From NCBI RefSeq assembly GCF_000002425.4, contig NC_037272.1, positions 12,598,174-12,662,173 on the forward strand: 64,000 nt of DNA, written 5' to 3'. The notes under the pieces were generated by a model that saw nothing but the letters and a program-made list of their open reading frames with translations, was not told where the DNA came from and searched no databases. Source of the DNA: Physcomitrium patens (Eukaryota; Streptophyta; Bryopsida; Funariales; Funariaceae). Below, piece by piece: positions 46,440-58,419 of the stretch. Made by a program: the position numbers and the translations under genes. Numbering within the stretch: position 1 is the first letter of the stretch; every line of letters begins with the position of its first letter.

Positions 46440-46978
46440 TATCATAGACATATATATTTATTTTAATAATTACCTATATAATTAAATAGAAGTAGATAAA
46501 AATAAATTAATATTATGATATCTTTTGGAAAAGCTTTCTAGAAGCTTCATAAATGTTGCTTTGATTTTACACGTATTTGTAGTTATTGATAGGCTAGAAA
46601 TTTGGTCAACAAGTTAGCCACGTTACACATATATTAATAGCTTATAGAACAAGTTAATTATAATGTACACATATAGATAACTTATTTTGTAAGTTAAGTC
46701 ATGTGTTTAGTAAAGTCAACACATGTTAGAAGTTCCATAGGATATCATTACATAGTTCCTAGTTACAAAGTATATATGGAAGAAAAAATGAAGCCTTCTT
46801 CACTCTTGTCAATGCCTTTTTAGTCCTTAGTCTTGTTTTAAGACTTTTTAATCTTCTTGTCTTTGGCAATAGCTATTCTAGTTTAATATTATATTATCTA
46901 TGAGTGATTTTTTAGTCTTTTTTAAGTGACATAAGAGTGTATTGACCTTTTAATTTTTTAAGGTTCATATCCTTGACA
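46440..46978 (+). repeat. 3' LTR of decayed copy 2
   Basis: It runs from TATCATAGACATATATATTT to ATATCCTTGACA. It has an intact three-unit heat-shock element TTCTAGAAGCTTC at 46536-46548, a TATA-like GTATATATGG near 46769 and, just after it, an ATGAAGCCTTCTTCACT hairpin. It is the longest and best-kept LTR of this family in the window. Confidence 0.75.
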
Positions 46979-47404
46979 TACTCTCAAAATGAACTTTCAA
47001 TACAAACCATCACTTTTGTAGATTAATATTTTATTTATTGCTTGATAATAATATATAGTCAATTTAGAATTGAATTGTTCAATAAGATATTACTACTTAT
47101 AGTGTTAGTTTAGTTTGAATTGGAAGTTGTTTGGTGTGGCATGGTTTGTATGTACTTTGAGTTATTAAATTTGTTGGGTACTATCCTAGTGACACGTGGT
47201 AATATAGTTAGTAAGCATTCTATGCATACTTATTGGATTCAAAAAGATTTTCAAACAATGTCAATTTAGAGTTAAATATTATGCATGTATTTATTTGAAA
47301 GCATAAGTTGCATGTTTTTATATTCATGTTGTATTATTGATTGAGATCATATATTATTATTTTTTTTCAAAGATAGTTTTTTTTAAAATTACTTCTACTT
47401 GAGC
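46979..47404. other. No gene seen
   Basis: AT-rich DNA between the LTR and the right inverted-repeat arm. I see no coding or repeat content. Confidence 0.4.
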
Positions 47405-47697
47405 TCAACTTGATTACAATATAAGGCATGGTCTACAAATCAATTAAAAAAAAAAGAATATAAATTTTTACAATTCTTGAAAAGCCAAAAAGGGATGTGA
47501 CAAAATCTATGAAATTTGCAGTCTAGGCTCCAAATAACAACTAAATAAGAAATGTTGGTAATAACTTATTAGCAACTAGGATATATTTGCTATTATCACA
47601 ATTTTGAAAATATATTTGCTATTATGAAGAATACATAGATATTCTTGATATTTTAGCATATTTGAGGGATATATATGATATTTTTTCATAAATTAAA
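47405..47697 (-). repeat. Right arm of the long inverted repeat
   Basis: Reverse complement of 26020-26280, as described there. Similarity ends near 47697 on the outer side and near 47405 on the inner side. Confidence 0.7.
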
Positions 47698-49477
47698 TTA
47701 CAGGCTAGATAAATAATTTAAAAATTAAATGCATAAAAATTAAAAAATTAAAATAAAAAATAAATTTAAAATTGCAAGTAGATAGAAATTTTTGAATTAA
47801 TTATTATTTTGGTTTGTGGTATATTTTTAAAGTTTTTTGTTTATAAATAATAATAAGAATGTTGTGTTGAAAAGGTCTGGCATTTTTGGTCAATATATTG
47901 TATGTTTTTAGTTGTAATACTATAGGATAAGATGAAAAAGAACTAAAAAAAAATGTATATATATATATATATACACACATACATACTTATTGTATTTTGA
48001 TGAACATATTTTATGGTACATGTTTATGTATAGAAAATAAATTATTTTCTTTCTATTAACCACATCCTGTGAAATTGCAGAAAGAGTTATAATTATTTTT
48101 GTCAACCTAAGTATGAATTTCTTTAATATTCATTTGAATTTGTAAGTTTATTAATTGTAATTCATATTCTGTTCTGTATTTAACTTTCTGAGTACATCTT
48201 TTATATGATTCAGTTGCTCATAGATGAAGTGTTTCTTCAATCAATTAGTAATAAACAAATATCTTTATAAATTGCAAAGGTAATGTGACATAGAGTAGTA
48301 CCTATTGATGGTTATGATTACCAGTTATAAATATTAGTGTTTATTGTTTAGGACGGAGAAACACATTCCACAAAGAATCACAAGAATTATGTTCAAGTTT
48401 TTGTTTTTAAGTTGCTAAAATTCAACTTACAACAAAATAAATCAGTAAAAATGATCAATTACTCAGAATAAAAGAAAACTAATTTCTACCTTTATTATTT
48501 GGATTCAGTTTGCAAATAAAATTCCAGCTCATCATGAAAATGGGTAGAGTTGTAAAAGAAAACAGACTACAAAATCACCTACTATTGTTTGAATTTTCTG
48601 AAACTCTCAAAAGTCTATATGCGCTAGTTTTATACAAAAAGTAATGAAATTTGCATAAAAATATGCACTATTATTTATTTATTTATTTATTTTTACAATA
48701 TACTAAAGTAGATAGTGTTTTGTTTATTTATTTTCTATTTTTTTATTGAAGTTTAACTATTATAATTTATTGAATATTCAAATATTAAACCAAAGAATTT
48801 ACATTAATTAATTTATATATATAGTAGCAAAAATTCATGCCATTGGATAGTGCAATCTTTGGCACATCCATCCATTCTCTTGTTTATTTATGCTCCCTCA
48901 TTTCCATGTTCTATCATTTCCACATTCCCTAGTTACATGGTTCCATCATTCTCATATTCTCTAATTCCCATGTTACTTGCATTTCATGTATTCTCTTCTT
49001 TACAACCAATTAAAAGACTTTTTTGTCTCTTTGTATTATATCCATGTTGCTTTATATAATAGATATATAATTTAAATAAATTATTAAATTTAACTATTTA
49101 TAAAATTTCTATCTTCTGATTATTTGTTATATCTTGTACACATAATAATTTGAATATATATATATATATATATATTTTTTTTCTAAAGAGTCACTAAAGC
49201 AATAAAAATGCAATGTTTATTATCTATTTTTTGTATAGAAAACTAAAAATAAATCTTCATTCTTTTTCAAATTGGAATTTTTTATTTTAAAAAAAAGATA
49301 AAAAATTCTTTTTTTAATAAATTAAATGAAACTTATATAGTAAAAGTAATGATTCTTGTTAGAAAATCTTTAATTTTAGATTTTGTTATTAAATAGATTT
49401 TTTATTATTTTTTTGATTATTTTTTGTTATAAGGTCTTTAAAAATAATTAGTTAATTTTTAGTACATATAATAAGAT

Positions 49478-49524
<47 letters not shown>

Positions 49525-51102
49525 TTTTTAAATATATAGTCATTCAAACTAATTGAATCAACATATTAGAATATTTTTTATATTCATAAAAAGTAAAATA
49601 TATATAATAATAATAAAAATAATTTTAACTCTCATATTAATTATATTTAATGATAAAAACTATATTTAAAATATATTTAAAATATATTTCATATAATTTA
49701 AAATAATAAAAATTAAATTTTAAATAAAATATTATATGAAATATATTTTAAATAATTATCTAAAAAATTATATGAAAATTTAACTTATATGAGAATTTCC
49801 ACTTATCCAAATAGATCAAATTTCATATTGTTTTATCTATTCAATCACCTACATTTTACTAATAAAGATGACTATAAACACATCACCCTCAATACAAGCC
49901 AACCAAACATGCATAAAGATGCAACAAAAACTTTGACACAATATATATAATGCAAGAATCTTTTGAAGAAATCAACAAAACAAGTACTTCTTCCATCAAT
50001 GTATGTATTGTAAAACAATAATAGTAAAGAGTAGTTGTAGAATATTTTCAAAAATTTTTACCAACCTAAGATATACCAAGCATTTTTGAATCTACAAGAT
50101 GCAAATAAAGGAATAAATTTCGAATTCTTTCCTCTCAAAAAGCAAACTATATGATATCACCTAAAAGCAATTTTAGGTATAGTTTGGCCTCCCCAACCAA
50201 AATTTGACCTATCTGCTTTTGTGACCAATTTACAAATCCCTCATACTTTCGTTTTCTCAAAATCATACAAAATCATTCACCCAATTCTTGCTTTTCACAA
50301 TTCTAACCACCAATCACTTAAAATGCTTTAACTAGGCTGACTGTCTGTAGCCAGTAAACCAAACATGAAGGTGTACCTCACACACAGGCTTTCTCACATT
50401 TAGTAACTGGCATCAGAAGTTATTGTTAAATCATTGTTACTAGCTGTTAAATTCCACTCACGCTGCAAATAAAGTGTATTTATGAATCTAATTTCCTGGT
50501 ATGATGGAAGAGATGTCGACGCATCTTTCGGTGCAATTCAATGCAGTCTAGACTCGGGGGGGGGGGGGGGGGGGTTGTGTAGATTTATAGTTAAATGATG
50601 TACAGAACGATAGCTGTGGCATTTGTTGATACCCACCTGTTACTAGGATACTCAGATGGAGTGCATGTTTATGCAGAAAACATGAACACATGGGCACGAT
50701 CTAGACAGAACACAACTAACTTGTGGGGTCTTAGTTGGCATCAGATGTAGCCCAGCATCAAGTTCGGCGTCAATCGGTGTGGGAAGTTGGTTTGCAGGCA
50801 CATTTGACGAATTCGTGATCTACCCAGTGTCTAAGATCCGTCGGAGTGTTGGCAGGTTAAGCGCGTCAGAAGAAAACGGAGTCTAGATAAAAAGGCTGGT
50901 CCTGCTGTTGCGAGGAACTGTCAGAATCATGCCATGCATGGTGGACACGCAAGAAGCAGCAGTAGCAGTGTGTGGAATCTCGGCACCAGTTGCAGGCCAA
51001 AAGCTTGAAGGGTGAATATTAAAAAGTTGTGGATCTCAGGCAAAAATTAATTATAGTACAGGGATTGCGTAACAAGGAATATGTATGTCCCTCAAAAGCA
51101 AC
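47698..51102. other. AT-rich DNA grading into the GT14 gene's 3' flank
   Basis: No supported gene. (AT)n runs lie at 49154-49176 and 49476-49519, with a TTTA run near 48671-48694. A pyrimidine-rich stretch (48860-49020) resembles the arm at 11095-11345. From about 50350 the composition rises and the sequence is probably 3' flank or UTR of the GT14 gene. A pure G run of about 18 lies near 50558-50575. Confidence 0.45.
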
Positions 51103-53092
51103 TCATGGGATGCCAAAAATCGTGGCTGCGAGCTCTAGAAGCGGCTCGATTGTCCCCGGACTGAATTTTCGAGCGAACATGTGGCACGTCTGCGTCAGTT
51201 GGCCGTTGTATGTGCAATTGTGGCCAGATGTGATTTTCTTCAATATTAATTCGTTGATGTGTGCTTTGTCCCATTGATGAGGATGAGCGGTACTCCGAGT
51301 GAAGTCTATGTAATGTGAGGTTCTGTTTGCAATCTTGGAGGGTGCGAGGATTGTCAACACTGTGGGGAGGTAATGCTCGTCTATGTAACAGATGCAGTTT
51401 CCTTTGCACAAGAGATCCTCGAACTTAGGGTAGTACTTGCGATCGGCGACTACCGTGAGGGCCAGTTCGCGGGACATCTCGAACCATTGGCTTCCCTTCC
51501 GCCATTGTGAGGGTCCGATCACGGGATTCAATTTCCTTCGATCCTTGATCCGGTTGTACCTTCCAATTCCTCCTCTCCCAAGGCTCACATAGGCCTCCAC
51601 AAAGCTGTGCTGCGATTCCATGTAGTACTTGTATGCCACCGGGAGTGGAGCGATTGGAATGCACGACTCGGAGAGCAACACGAAGATTTCATTTGCAGTA
51701 TCCAGGAGAGCGTTCGCTAGAAGCCGCCGTTCAGCTGCAAACACCGATAACTTCCCCCAAAACACTTCCTGCATACCATTGATCAACAATTTTTAACCCC
51801 CAAATTCATCAGTCACAAGCTCCCATTCAGTCCTTTAAACAATTGCAAAATTCTTGAGCGTTAAATTGTAAAAGTTGGAAGTCCCCTAAATTTGTGCATA
51901 ATATGCGATCCAGGTTGCACACCCATGGTTCTAAATGAATACTCAAGAGGCATGAGGTAATGTGATTCTCCGAAGCTCATTCTAGTATGTGAGGTGAACT
52001 TTCATAAGTATCTCGTAATGCCTGGCTGGCAATTCGCGATCCCCTGTCCGCATCCGAATTTTCAATGACTTACGAAAATTGCCAAAAGAAAGAAAATCAG
52101 TGAGGACTAGATGATACCTTGCTCGGGATGTTACGACGGTAGAATACAGAATTCAAGGGAAATTTGGGGAGGTAGTTGGGGTGTCCGTGGATGTAAATTG
52201 AGTATAGATCACCGTGTCCACGGAAGTAGCGCTCCCACAAAGCACCCATGGGCAAAGGACCTCGTGTGAGGAACATGTAAGCTACTTTGGGAGTGACCGA
52301 TTTGGGGCGACGTCGGCCCATCGACGCTGCTGAAGCGCGCCACAGAAGCTCTTCATCAGTCAAGTCATGGTGCACATCCGACAGATTAGACAGATCCACA
52401 GAGTTCGGCATCAAGATGAACTCCGAGTCGAATTTCGGGAGCGGTTCGGTCCTCTCGAACGAATCGTCCTCGTCAAGGAGGGAGGTGTTAATTGAGGTTG
52501 GACCCTCTGGTAAAAAATCGACCTCCCCAACCTCCACCGCACCACCCTCTGCAGTTTCCTCCCAGTCAATATCTGCCTCAGTTGAATTCATCACCAGTTC
52601 GCCCGTACCCAACGGCAAATCCTCCACGGATGTTGCCGATGAATTTGTAGATACAGAGCTCGGCTCAGGGTCTACATATGATGAGGTAACCAGCTGCACT
52701 GTATCCGCGTCATTTGTGCCCGTGGTACTCGAGACTGAAATTTCTACATCCTCAGACTCCGAGTAATTTTGTCCTTGAGCACTAAGTGAACTGGTGATGT
52801 TGGTTCTGAATAGATCACCTACTACTGTTGTCGGGAGTGAATCATTCGTCGTGGGTGCATTGGGACGCTCATCAGCAAGCGGAGGAGAAGCCGTGAATCC
52901 ACCTGTGAGAAACCCGCTTTCGGGGTTGCTGCGATACCCGACAGCGTTCAATGTGGTAACGACGCCGAGAATTGCACCGACGGCTAGTAACAGTAGATAA
53001 TATATGAGATTACTGACTCGGGAGTGCCACGCTGTGTAATCCTTCATCTTCAGCCTACAGCCAGAATCCAATGCAACGCTCTCGAGAGTCAT
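51103..53092 (-). CDS. GT14 family (DUF266/BC10-like, core-2/I-branching) glycosyltransferase
   Basis: Two exons: 53092-52118 (325 codons) and 51768-51103 (221 codons plus stop), both phase 0, giving 546 residues. It is a type II membrane protein with a short N-tail, one span (about residues 29-51), a Ser/Thr/Asp-rich stem (about 55-245) with several N-x-S/T sequons, then the catalytic domain. Family landmarks are VAYMFLTRGPLP, LWERYFRGH, FYRRNIPSK|EVFWG across the splice, AERRLLANALLD, FVLLSESCIPI, QWRKGSQWFEMSRELA, CYIDEHYLPT, GHNCTYNGQ and FARKFSPGTIEPLL at the C-terminus. Plant members are Golgi proteins thought to act on cell-wall or glycoprotein sugars; the substrate here is unknown. 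The stem makes it longer than typical plant members (about 380-450 residues by recollection). The gene looks intact. An alternative start is Met16. Confidence 0.92.
51769..52117 (-). other. Intron of the GT14 gene (349 bp)
   Basis: Donor AGCAAG|GTATCA and acceptor GGTATGCAG|GAAGTG on the minus strand, phase 0. The joined protein matches the family across the junction (IPSK followed by EVFWGKLSV). Confidence 0.9.
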
Positions 53093-54592
53093 ACCGCCGC
53101 AACTCCCACCCTTAACTACACACTCGATACCAAACGGCGAGTATTTGCGAAGCTGCTAAGCTAGCGACATAAATTTCCAAGCAAGAGTCTGATCAGTCCA
53201 AGTTCCTTTCTAGGGACCTAGAGTGTTCACCACTTAAGTCAAGCCCAATTTTGCGCAACTTCTCGTCATCCAAATCAAACTCCTGGTGGGCGACTTCACT
53301 CAACACGCCCAATCAGAGAACCACCCTCGAATTCTGCTCATGCAACAACGACAACAGCCTCCACCGCTCGAAAGTCCAGCACCCTAGGGGTCAACCCTGG
53401 ACGCAAAAAATCAGAGAACTCATCTCCGGGTGCGTCAATCGAGAAACCTCTACTTGACACCATTCACATAACAAATTGATCTACAGCCTGCCGCTCCTCC
53501 AGCAACTACTCTACAAAGCCTAAGTAGACCCCATGTTTTCATCAAAAGCCACAAGACACGAAGTCCCCACGACGAGGATTTGAACTAACCCTGCATGGTT
53601 CGGGAAAACAGCCCCTACTGCCTGTAAATCTCAACCCTGCGGCAGCTTGCCACGGGACTGGGTCTAACGAAAAGGTTGCAGAATCAAACAACCCAAGCTG
53701 TGAAGCAATATCCTCATCAGCACTCGTCGGAAAATAGTCTCGTTTGTAAAATAAGAGGAGACCACGCTTCGGTGGGATTCTTTCTTCACAACTACTACTA
53801 CGCTTTACTGGAAGGTATGAGAGGAAATCTGTGTCCCCGTTCTTGACCCACATTGCACTAAAAGCCCCTCCCCAGCGGCACTCGTCCGCCTGTTTCGCCG
53901 AGCTCGGGTCCGCTGCCGCTGACACGCCAAAAAGAAGAAGACGACCTAGAAAGAAAGATCGAAAGAATAAAAGATACATCCAACTCAAAAGTAAAAGGAC
54001 AAAGCCGGACTGTGCCGGTCACCTACCAGGGAGGAAACTCCAGCTGCCGGTTATCTTTTAATTTTTAATTTTTAATTTTTGTTTCCCCTCTTGTGACGTA
54101 TAGCTGTTGTCACGTTTTTTTTATGGGCTTTAGTGTGTGTATTTATGTTCATTAATGTAACGTTGCATGATTCAATTGCAGGCCGAGGTTTCGGAGACTT
54201 GGATTAAATCCAAGTCAACGTGGTGAGTGCACTGCCTCTTCCTCCGTCCATCGCACCCTATCATCACGACATCTACCTCTACTGCTCCCATCACCCACAC
54301 TTGTTTCACCTCATGGTGATCTTCCCTCACAGATTCCATAGCCGGAATGATGTAATGAATAGGACCTCCTGCTCTCTCGTCCGGAACACGACAATTGTGC
54401 CTGCTGAGGAAGGCAAGCTATGCCAATTCCCTCCAGGATCTTGCTCGTGTTTTGATAGAGATTTTCAGCCTGAAGATGACCGTCGACTTGCGGGCAGAGG
54501 CTGTGCCTATCTCTGATGGAATGGTCTAGACAACAACCCGAAGGTGACAGTCGCCACCCGACTGGACATCGCCCTACCCTAGAATGTTTCCA

Positions 54593-54630
<38 letters not shown>

Positions 54631-57600
54631 GTACACTAGGAATGATCAGAATTGTGTGGCTCGTGACGTCGCCTGGCGTTGGGCATCTTGTGCAACAATT
54701 CGTCGACCAAGGTGGTACTGTGATGACCATGGCACGCAAACTATCGCAAGATGGCACCGGGAACAAGGACTAACCCTCCAACCGACCGGCTCGCTGTCGG
54801 CTACCCGTTTCTTCGCATCCCTCTCTGCATCCTGCTTGCGACCCTCCTCAATCAATGTATCCAGTATAGGAATTCCTGGGCGTTGTCCAATTATACGAGA
54901 TAATATAACTGGGCACTCAGACCCAAACTCACTTTGACCCGAACTAGGTCGACCGGATCAAGGATTTGAACTGTTTGCTAACCTACCACCTAAACGGATC
55001 GTTGGCAGGAGGGCACGTTGGTTTGGGTTCCGCAGCGCGTGCAAATAATTGAGCCGCATCTCTATGCTTTCAAGAGTTGCCTGCAAGCATCGAGCTGCTT
55101 CCGAAATCCAACAAGCACGACAACTCGACGGTAAAGAAGTGCCTCGTGACGTTGATCCGGGTGGATGTACATGCCTAAGTTACATCCTGCAGCAGCAGAA
55201 GCAGAAGTGCTGCCCCCGATCCGCATGCTTTACGGGACTGTTCATCAGCAGACGCTTACGGTACACACATCCCGGTTGAAAGCAGCCTTCCCAGTTTCCC
55301 CACCCGCATGGACGATTACACGATGATTGATTGCTTGCTTGCTTCGATGCACCATCCGTCATGGCCTAATTGGCCTTCTTCTAATCACCGAGACTTTGCT
55401 CGACGTCGAGCAGTCGGACTGCACCATCCACCTCCATAAGGCCAAGCTTTGCTCTTCGCACGGCATGAGCCCACCATTAATATATATATATATATATCTA
55501 TATACTCTAGTGGAAACTTGTGCTGTTGCCCACAAAAAAGGTGGCCAACAATAAATATTTGTTAGTTTATTTATTTGTTTGGAGCTTCTAAGCTCCATAT
55601 CTAATGATATAATGCCACATCTAATGCTATTCTTGGTAATTTGCAGCAACAACATGTAGATTTTGATCTCTCAGATCAAAAGTTGAGTTATTATTTCATT
55701 TATCTTCACTTTTGATGAAAACAATGAGATATATAGCCGATTAGAGATAGTTTTTGTCTCCTCTTGTTTATCTTGTTGGTTTATCCCTTTATATAAGAGA
55801 TATATTTGTACAACTATGTATGTGTATATATATATAGATATAAATATGGGCCATATAAACTAATGCCATAAACAGTTTGACTACTACTACAGACACTTTT
55901 GACTATTGCCACAGACACTGTAGTAGTAGTCAAACTGCCACATACATCAACGCAAAATTGTAACTCAAATGCTTGTGCTGCTCATGCTACTACTGTTGAT
56001 TACGAGCGGCAATGCTTGATTTTGGGCATTTCTTGCCATCTAAACGATGCCCTATTTGTCCTCAAGTACAAAACGCATGTTTCGTGGACAAAATAGGGCT
56101 CTAGCCGGAACAATCCTTGTGCCGCACAGAAATCCCTTGACCACGTTTCGATGCCAGTTGTTGTTGGTACGACCGCGTGCTCTGCGAGAGAGCGCGAGAC
56201 AGAGAGAGTGAGAGAGGATTCTGCCACGGTACTGAGGTGTCAGAATCCTTCGACCTTGTCAACATTGGGAGTGCAGATTTTGATGGGTCGAATTTGCAGC
56301 TGCAGGATCTTTATTCCGTTTACGGTGCGAGATGGAGGGGGATTCTAACAGTGGGCTTGTGAGCTCATCGTTCGAATGGATTGTGTGTACAGTGTCGGAA
56401 AGGCTGTTGTTGCCTCGTTAGTAGTTCGTTAGATCCGGTGTGACAGCTTGTTTGACCTGGTGTCGTTGTGGGTTTTGACCCTTTTTGACTTGGGGATGCT
56501 AAATTTGGTGGCCGAATTCCAGGTCTCGAGACCCGTATCCATGCCGATCCAGTGGACAAGATGAGAATCGCCCAGAGCAGCGATTATTGAAAACGGTTGC
56601 TCGGCGCTTCATCGTGCCGACTTTGCATCGCGAGGCATGTTGGAATACGAGCTCGAATAACGTGCAACATGTCGTCGTGGTCATGTCGTTTAATTCATTT
56701 AAATACCGATTTTCTATTAGTTAACTTTATTCAATACCATCTCTGTTTAGATAAAAGTAGCCCCCACCGCAGAAATCAGTGCATGCCCTCGGGTCTACTT
56801 CCCCAATTTTGCCTCTTGCCAAGGTCCACCCCGTGCCGATCCAAGTTGAGTTCGGTAACGTATATTTTTATCACGATTGTGACTATATCAGGGTGAAGCA
56901 GTACTTCTGTTCAGAACATACAGCCAACCTTTACGGCACCGACTTCAAGCCCAGTCCACGAGGTTATGGAAAGAGCCCGAAGTGTACAGAATCACTTGTT
57001 GCGCAGAGACAGCCATTGACTTACCGAAATCAAAAAGATACGTTGAATACCGTCAGCAATACGTCGAGGCATTAGGTATTATGTGTTGGACTTTACAATA
57101 ATTGTTGGCTGGCTGCATCCCAATTCCAATGGTTGAGGATGAATTGTAGTACATTGATTGTGTCACGCACTTTAGCAACTTAAGAGGATCCATGTCTCCG
57201 TAGACGCCGATAACATGCAACACGTTTTTTTTTAAAGTACCGCTGGAACTTTCCGCCCGCATTTGCTTTAGCTTGCGCAAGTGGGCTTGGGTGCCGGCAT
57301 GTCTGGAGTAGGAGAGATAGAACGACAGGTGGTGGCTTTGAAGAGTTTTCCTCAGGGTGGGTATTTCAACATTGCTGGTGCTTTGGACAATGGGATCTGT
57401 CAAGGAGTCAGCTTTAATTCCTGTGACCATGGCAGAACAATACCACAATACGCCTCGTGTGAAGGGAATAGAAGGTGAGCACACAGCAAAACATAAACCC
57501 AACCCAACGGTGTGACATAAGAACACACATTCGCAAAGTACATTTGTGAGGGTGAGAGATGAACCAATCCTCGGTAGGCGATACAGCCGGCTGCAGCGAT
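53093..57600. other. GC-richer flank of the GT14 gene, no supported gene
   Basis: The part next to 53093 must hold the promoter and leader of the GT14 gene. Many overlapping open frames occur on both strands, as expected from the base composition. Two have gene-like text (56779-57075 plus and about 57130-57250 minus; see the findings), but I cannot build gene models. Simple repeats: TTTTAAT x4 near 54055-54080, (CA)n then (AT)n at 54592-54630, (AT)n at 55480-55498. Confidence 0.45.
55873..55937. repeat. Perfect 20-bp inverted repeat with 25-nt loop
   Basis: CAGTTTGACTACTACTACAG (55873-55892) and its exact reverse complement (55918-55937). The loop repeats part of the arm as TTTGACTATTGCCACAGACA. 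A transcript from either strand would fold into a strong short hairpin. Confidence 0.85.
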
Positions 57601-58383
57601 TGGTCATGCAGGTTTATATTCAAGCATGATCCTAAGACACCCTTAGCTATTCAAATATGATGTCATGGTAAAGAATTCCGCGCTTCACGACCGAGTTTAC
57701 GATGAGTATCTGAGCTTAATCGGCTGTTCCATTCCCTCGAACCCTGCAGGCCACCACCACCACCTCCGACATCTCTGTTTCCGCAAACGACCATTTCTCC
57801 GCCACCCTGCACGATTTTTTCGTTGTCACGAAGTGGGTCTCAACCGAACGTTGGTAGAATGTCCACTCTCAGTTCAGATCAACTATGTTATAGTGGGGGT
57901 GTTTTGGGCGAGCGGTTTGCACTTTCTTGTGCCTCTAAATTTATCTATTATCTATATGAAATAGAAGGACCTTAATATATCAATTTAAGAAGGTCAAACC
58001 AAAAAAATGTAAAGTCTTATGATTTGAAATAAAAAATTTATATAAAAATAATAATAAATATAATAACATAACATATGATTAGATTTAGGTATCCAAATCA
58101 CTAAAAAGTTTTATTTGTAAAATATTTAAACTCAATATTATTCACTAATACTATTAAATTATTCTTCTAAATTAACTACTTTAAAACATAATAGAAAAAA
58201 TTAAAATTAAAAATAAATTAACTTTTTATTTAAATACTAAAAATAAAATTAGAGATATTATAAAATTAATTCTAGACATTTTTTAATATTACTTTACCTT
58301 ACATCCTTGTATTATTATTTATTTAATTTATCTTTTTTTATCATATCATATTATTATTAATTTGGTTGAATATATATAGCTAT

Positions 58384-58419
<36 letters not shown>

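Larger units (their letters stand above)
34268..46978 (+). mobile_element. Decayed Ty3/Gypsy element, family B, copy 2, interrupted by the young chromovirus
   Basis: The 5' LTR lacks its first part (only about 34268-34541). Gag with zinc knuckle (about 34800-35770) and protease (about 35800-36335) follow. The young element interrupts at 36336-42868. The reading then continues at 42874 through RT, RNase H and integrase to a complete 3' LTR (46440-46978). Joining position 36335 to 42874 restores homology with the corresponding stretch of the young element's own pol, so the interruption is a clean insertion. All domains carry many stops. Confidence 0.8.

Noticed and set aside
50558..50575. G-run as a possible quadruplex
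   Set aside because: A single homopolymer of uncertain length, more likely slippage or an assembly effect.
51029..51277. Plus-strand frame at the GT14 3' end
   Set aside because: It overlaps the well-supported GT14 exon on the other strand.
53560..53650. tRNA-like B-box (GTTCAAATCC on the minus strand; similar at about 54955)
   Set aside because: Sequences next to the box do not pair into a T-arm, and no A-box or acceptor stem was found.
53542..53988. Minus-strand frame of 148 codons with a signal-peptide-like N-terminus upstream of the GT14 gene
   Set aside because: Beyond the hydrophobic start the text has no recognisable domain, and the region is full of open frames on both strands. It may be only leader or promoter DNA.
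54584..54937. Plus-strand frames with HTHTHIYIYIY text
   Set aside because: Produced by the (CA)n(TA)n microsatellite at 54592-54630.
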